Shown here piece by piece: positions 60,167-64,000 of a DNA stretch of 64,000 bases. The notes under the pieces were generated by a model. It was not told the DNA's origin, searched no databases, and saw nothing but the letters and a program-made list of their open reading frames with translations. Within the stretch, counting starts at the first letter, position 1. Every line of letters begins with the position of its first letter. A program made the position numbers and the translations under genes. Location: the NCBI RefSeq assembly GCF_017876405.1, contig NZ_JAGINW010000001.1:6523203-6587202 (forward strand), read 5' to 3'. This stretch comes from Kibdelosporangium banguiense (GTDB taxonomy: Bacteria; Actinomycetota; Actinomycetes; Mycobacteriales; Pseudonocardiaceae).

Positions 60167-61177
60167 ATGACCGAAGTCCGCGTGCCCAAACTGAACAACA
60201 ACGACACCGAGTACATCCTGACCGAGTGGATCGTCGCGGACGGTGAACAGGTCGAGCCAGGCAGGCCCGTGGCGACACTGGAGACCTCCAAGGCCGCCGA
60301 GGAGTTGCTCAGCCCGCAGGCAGGCGTACTGCGTCATCTCGTCGAACCCGGCGCCGAATGCTCGCCAGGGCAGGTGATCGCCCAGTTGCTGCCGGAAGGC
60401 GCCGAAGTCACGCCGATCGTGGCCGGGCAACGTCCACAGAGCGGGCCGATCATCACCGAGCCGGCCGCCGCGCTCATCCGGGAGCTCTGCGTCAGCCCGC
60501 AGGAGGTTCAGGCGCTCGGCCTGAAAGTGGTCCGGCGCAACGATATCGAGCAGCTCGGCGGTCTCGTCCGGACACTGTCACCGGTACAACGGGCGATCAG
60601 CCGGACCGTCACGCGGTCGCACCAGACGATCCCAGCCGCCTACACCGTGATCAAAGTGGACGTTTCGGCAGCGATGCGGGAAGCCCGGGAGACGACCCGG
60701 CAACTGCGCATGCTGGTCGGGCTGCCGGACCTGCTCGTCTCGGCCGTCGCCAAGCTGCACAAGGACTTCCCGCTGTTCTTCGCGACTCTGCAGGACGAGC
60801 GGACCATCCGGCTCGCCGACACGCCGCAGGTCGGGGTGACAGTGGACCTCGGCGACGGCTTGCACATCCCGGTGATCCGCGGGAATCCGGCGGTGCCGGA
60901 GATCGCGAGGCAGATGGCGGCGTTCCGGACTTCCGCGCAGCACGGCACTTTCCGGCAGGAGGATCTCCTGGGCGCGAACATCGTTGTGACACTGCATCAC
61001 GATGAAGGAATCATGCTGGCGATCCCGATCATCCACCCTGGCAACGTGTGCGCGCTGGCGCTCGGCGCCCCGGACAACGGCGTTGCCCACATTGGCCTGG
61101 CCTACGACCACCGCGTCGTCAACGGCCGGGACGCGGTGGTCTTCCTGCAGAGCTTGCGGGATCTGCTAGCGCCTTGA
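60167..61177 (+). CDS. E2-like acyltransferase with lipoyl domain (2-oxoacid dehydrogenase family)
   Basis: 336 residues from the ATG at 60167 (MTEVRVPKLNNND). A GTG at 60158 is possible; neither has a clear ribosome site. Residues 1-75 are a lipoyl/biotinyl-type domain with Lys42 in LETSKAAEEL. About 100-130 resembles a peripheral-subunit-binding helix pair (TEPAAALIRELCVSPQEV). The rest is a CAT-like catalytic domain ending YDHRVVNGRDAVVF with His315; the family motif HxxxDG has Asn319 instead of Asp. No E1 or E3 genes are next to it, so it is not an ordinary dehydrogenase operon. It follows the VinK-like gene by 19 bases in the same operon, which suggests acyl transfer in starter formation or protection. 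Its 3' end overlaps the opposing NRPS gene by 59 bases. Confidence 0.8.
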   Translation: MTEVRVPKLNNNDTEYILTEWIVADGEQVEPGRPVATLETSKAAEELLSPQAGVLRHLVEPGAECSPGQVIAQLLPEGAEVTPIVAGQRPQSGPIITEPAAALIRELCVSPQEVQALGLKVVRRNDIEQLGGLVRTLSPVQRAISRTVTRSHQTIPAAYTVIKVDVSAAMREARETTRQLRMLVGLPDLLVSAVAKLHKDFPLFFATLQDERTIRLADTPQVGVTVDLGDGLHIPVIRGNPAVPEIARQMAAFRTSAQHGTFRQEDLLGANIVVTLHHDEGIMLAIPIIHPGNVCALALGAPDNGVAHIGLAYDHRVVNGRDAVVFLQSLRDLLAP

Positions 61178-64000
61178 GGCCGACGAGGTCGTCGGGCACG
61201 GCGTCCGCGACCTCGTCGTCGAACCTGGCGAGCCTGCTGCGCAGCGCCACCACGGCGATCACCGCGATGGCGAGCGCGAAAATCAGGTACATCAAGGCGA
61301 TGCCACGCCCGGGGCCGGTGCCGATCAGGGCTCTGACGCTGGGCGCGAGCGGTTCGAGCAGGGTACTGGCGTACGGCGCGACCAGGCCGAACCCGATCGG
61401 CAGAGTGGACCACGCGATGAGCGTGTTGAGCGCGAAAACCCGGCCGTGCAGTCGTTGCGGCACCTTGACCTGGACGATGGTGGTGTAGATCCCGTTGAGC
61501 AGGGTCAGCCACAGCGACATCCCGAAAGCGCCGGCCGAGATCAGCAGCAGATCCGGCCGGAGGCTCGTGATCAGGCAGAACACCGACAGAGCCACAGTGC
61601 TGAGCAGGACGCCCCGCATCCGCTTGCGCTGCGGACCGCCCCACGCCGTCATGGCGAGCCCACCGAGGAACACGCCCAGACCGGCCATAAAGGACACCAG
61701 CCCGACGTCGGCGAGCGTGGTGAACGACAGCACCAAAGGCGAGATCATCAGGAACAGCGGCGACAGGAACACATTGAGAACCGCGAAGAACACCAGCATC
61801 CGCCGGAAACCCGGATTGCCCCACGAGTAGCGCAACCCTGCGATCGTTTCGGCGAGCAACGGTTCCTTGCGCCGCCAGGCCATCGCGTCCGGGAACCGCA
61901 CGACCAAGGTCACGCCGATGGCGACGACATAACTCAGCACATCGATGATCAGGATTCCCTCAAGCCCGATCCCGGCCATCAGGCCGACTGCCGCCACCGG
62001 CACGAGCAACTGGGATGTCCCGCCGGCGAGCTGCACAATCCCGTTGGCGTGCCCCAGATACCGCTTCGGGACAAGCTGGGGGACCGCTGAGGTGTAGGCC
62101 AGTCGCTGGAATGTCGTGGCGACCGACAGCAATCCCAGTAACGGACAGATATGCCAGGTCGCCAGATTTCCGGTCCATAGGAGCAGCCCGAGTGCGAGCT
62201 GGATCGCTCCGGAGGCGAAGTCTCCGGCGAGCATGATCGTGCGGCGTGATGTCCGGTCCACGATCGCGCCGGCCAACGGCGCCGCGACCATGCCTGGAAC
62301 CAGGCCGATCACGGCGAACAGCGCGAACTGGGCCAGCGAACCGGTGGTCAGGTAGATCCAGAGCGGAATGGCGAACTGGGTGAGCGCGGACCCGATCAGT
62401 GACACCAGTTGCCCGGCGGCCACGCCGAGGAACCGCCGCATACTGGGCTGCGGGCCCGTGGGACGGGAAGCCCGCTCCGACTTCGATGTGGCCGCCAGCC
62501 GCCAATGGTCACCTGCCGTGCCGCCGGTGAGGATCGCGGCCAGCTCGTCGGCGCGGTATTTCAGGAAGAAGTGCCCGGCCTCGTCCAGGACGACCAGTTT
62601 GGCCGTATCGGTCAGGAAGTGCCACTCGCGGTAGCGTTCCTGGTGGAACTCGGTCGCCGGATCCTGGTCGCCGACCACCGCGATGATCGGTGCCTTCAGC
62701 CGCGTGGCCGACTGGAACAGACTGGTGAAGTACTCCTCGGCCGCGTCGGTGTCCCGGCGCATGGTCCGGATGATCCGTGTGGCCTGGCCCGGCTCCAGGT
62801 CGCTCATGTCCACACCCATGGACGTCAGCCAGTTCGCGTAGGTCCGGTCGCCGCGCAGGAACTCCAGGCGGGCCAACCGGCCCAGCCGCCTGCTGCCGGG
62901 CCGGGCGAACGGGAAGATCGCTCCGATGTAGACGGAATCGGGCGGCCGGCCCCCGGCCTCTAGTCTCGCCGCGATGGCCACGGTCAGAGCGGAGCCGACG
63001 CCGCAGTGGCCATAAAGCACGATCGGCCCGCGCACCTTTGCCTGAACCTCTGCGGCACACCGGGCCGCGAGTTCGTGAAACGGCAGGCTGTCCTCGTCCA
63101 GCCCGACATCATGGCCGGGGATCGCCACTGACCACAGTGCACAGTTCTCGGGAAGTGCGTCCGCGAGTGGTTGATAGACCGCTGCGCTCCCGCCGCCATA
63201 CGGGACACAGACGTAACTCACGGTTGTCGGGCGCTTCGGCGTGAGTTCGTACAGCAGACCGCGGTTGTCCTCGGTGCCCAGTTGGGCGGCCAGTTCACGC
63301 ACGGTCTGGTACTTGAACAGATCCATCACCGCGACCGGTTGGTCCAGCGCGCGGCGGATCTGCGCGACAGCCTTGATCGCGAGCAGCGAGTGCCCGCCCA
63401 GCTCGAAGAAGTTGTCATCGGCCCCGACCGGGAGTTCGAGCAGCTCGGCCCAGATCGCGGCGATCACACGTTCAGTCTCTGTCGCGGCCTGCGCGACCTG
63501 GCGGGCCGGCGCCTCAGGTTCGGGCAGCCGAGCTCGGTCGACCTTCCCGTTCCCGGTCAACGGCAGCCGGTCGAGCGTGACGAACCACGTGGGCACCATG
63601 TACGCAGGAAGAATGCCGGTGAGGTACGCCCTCAGATCGATGTCATTGCGAAGCACGACATACGCCACGAGCTGTCGGTTGGTGCGTTCGCCACGTGTGG
63701 TGACCACACAGTCGGCGACCTCGGGATGCCGGCTCAGCTGGGCCTCGATCTCGCCCAGCTCGACCCGGTAGCCGCGGATCTTGACCTGGCTGTCGGCCCG
63801 GCCGAGGAACTCGATCGTGCCGTCCGGGCCGTAGCGCCCAAGATCACCGGTCCGGTACATGCCGTTGACGAACGCGGTCCGAGTGCGTTCATCCCGCCAA
63901 TAGCCACGCGCGACACCCACACCGCCGATGTAAAGATCACCGGTCACGCCTACAGGAATGTCGCGCATATGGGCGTCGAGGATATGGAATGACTGGTTGG
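61119..64000 (-). CDS. NRPS-transporter fusion: adenylation (C-part), PCP, thioesterase, MFS exporter; partial
   Basis: The frame is open to the right edge, so the N-terminal part (any C domain and most of the A domain) is outside. In order on the minus strand: A-domain end with YRTGDLGRY, GRADSQVKIRGYRVELGE and PLTGNGKVDR (about 64000-63540); PCP with FFELGGHSLLAI, Ser codon at 63387-63389; TE-like alpha/beta hydrolase with GHCGVG (nucleophile position Cys, codon 63003-63005) and DEAGHFFL; then about 12 membrane segments of an MFS (DHA3-like) exporter (about 62470-61150). Such NRPS/MFS fusions are known in actinomycetes but rare. It may make and export a small aminoacyl product or serve resistance. 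It is convergent with the starter operon. Confidence 0.88.
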   Translation of the reverse strand, partial: NQSFHILDAHMRDIPVGVTGDLYIGGVGVARGYWRDERTRTAFVNGMYRTGDLGRYGPDGTIEFLGRADSQVKIRGYRVELGEIEAQLSRHPEVADCVVTTRGERTNRQLVAYVVLRNDIDLRAYLTGILPAYMVPTWFVTLDRLPLTGNGKVDRARLPEPEAPARQVAQAATETERVIAAIWAELLELPVGADDNFFELGGHSLLAIKAVAQIRRALDQPVAVMDLFKYQTVRELAAQLGTEDNRGLLYELTPKRPTTVSYVCVPYGGGSAAVYQPLADALPENCALWSVAIPGHDVGLDEDSLPFHELAARCAAEVQAKVRGPIVLYGHCGVGSALTVAIAARLEAGGRPPDSVYIGAIFPFARPGSRRLGRLARLEFLRGDRTYANWLTSMGVDMSDLEPGQATRIIRTMRRDTDAAEEYFTSLFQSATRLKAPIIAVVGDQDPATEFHQERYREWHFLTDTAKLVVLDEAGHFFLKYRADELAAILTGGTAGDHWRLAATSKSERASRPTGPQPSMRRFLGVAAGQLVSLIGSALTQFAIPLWIYLTTGSLAQFALFAVIGLVPGMVAAPLAGAIVDRTSRRTIMLAGDFASGAIQLALGLLLWTGNLATWHICPLLGLLSVATTFQRLAYTSAVPQLVPKRYLGHANGIVQLAGGTSQLLVPVAAVGLMAGIGLEGILIIDVLSYVVAIGVTLVVRFPDAMAWRRKEPLLAETIAGLRYSWGNPGFRRMLVFFAVLNVFLSPLFLMISPLVLSFTTLADVGLVSFMAGLGVFLGGLAMTAWGGPQRKRMRGVLLSTVALSVFCLITSLRPDLLLISAGAFGMSLWLTLLNGIYTTIVQVKVPQRLHGRVFALNTLIAWSTLPIGFGLVAPYASTLLEPLAPSVRALIGTGPGRGIALMYLIFALAIAVIAVVALRSRLARFDDEVADAVPDDLVGLKALADPASSAGRPPRPGR

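Overview
The window is part of a modular type I polyketide gene cluster from a high-GC actinomycete. Gene style and codon use suggest a Pseudonocardiaceae-like host, but this is not proven. Almost all of it is coding sequence. Five collinear PKS genes (3463-52365) encode a loading ACP, ten extension modules and a terminal thioesterase. They are flanked by regulators, a starter-unit operon and a partial NRPS-transporter fusion.

Layout. 1-2628: C-terminal part of a LuxR-family (LAL) regulator. 2629-2991: a gene-free stretch with a terminator-like hairpin, a candidate promoter and an inverted repeat. 2992-3282: an orphan PqqD-like protein. 3463-18960: PKS1 (loading ACP, modules 1-3). 18964-28767: PKS2 (modules 4-5). 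28956-31952: PKS3 (module 6, KS-AT-ACP). 31975-36516: PKS4 (module 7, KS-AT-KR-ACP). 36553-52365: PKS5 (modules 8-10 plus TE). 52362-53951: stand-alone adenylation enzyme. 53960-54547 (minus): TetR regulator, followed by a symmetric operator and the wreck of an MFS exporter gene. 54978-61177: an operon of radical SAM aminomutase, PLP aminotransferase-fold enzyme, second adenylation enzyme, VinK-like acyltransferase and an orphan E2-like acyltransferase. 61119-64000 (minus, partial): A-PCP-TE-MFS fusion.

How the genes work together (inference from family knowledge). The set resembles pathways for beta-amino-acid-primed macrolactams (vicenistatin, incednine). A discrete amino-acid-making and loading system primes the N-terminal ACP of PKS1, and a TE closes the lactam. 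Modules 1-5 and 8-10 are KS-AT-DH-KR-ACP, module 6 has no reductive domain and module 7 has only an A-type KR; there is no ER. The predicted chain is a pentaene conjugated to a ketone, a beta-hydroxyl, then a triene next to the amide. With a beta-amino-acid starter the ring would be 24-membered. Nine ATs carry malonyl-type HAFH motifs; AT6 is atypical. No discrete ACP, aminopeptidase or sugar genes are seen here.

The most unusual signal is a family of nested palindromes, about 53 bp each, lying in frame inside coding sequence. Five copies sit in a loop of the DH domains of modules 4, 5, 8, 9 and 10. A sixth sits in an unrelated gene, the second adenylation enzyme. They behave like a small mobile palindromic element that writes a short peptide into its host proteins.
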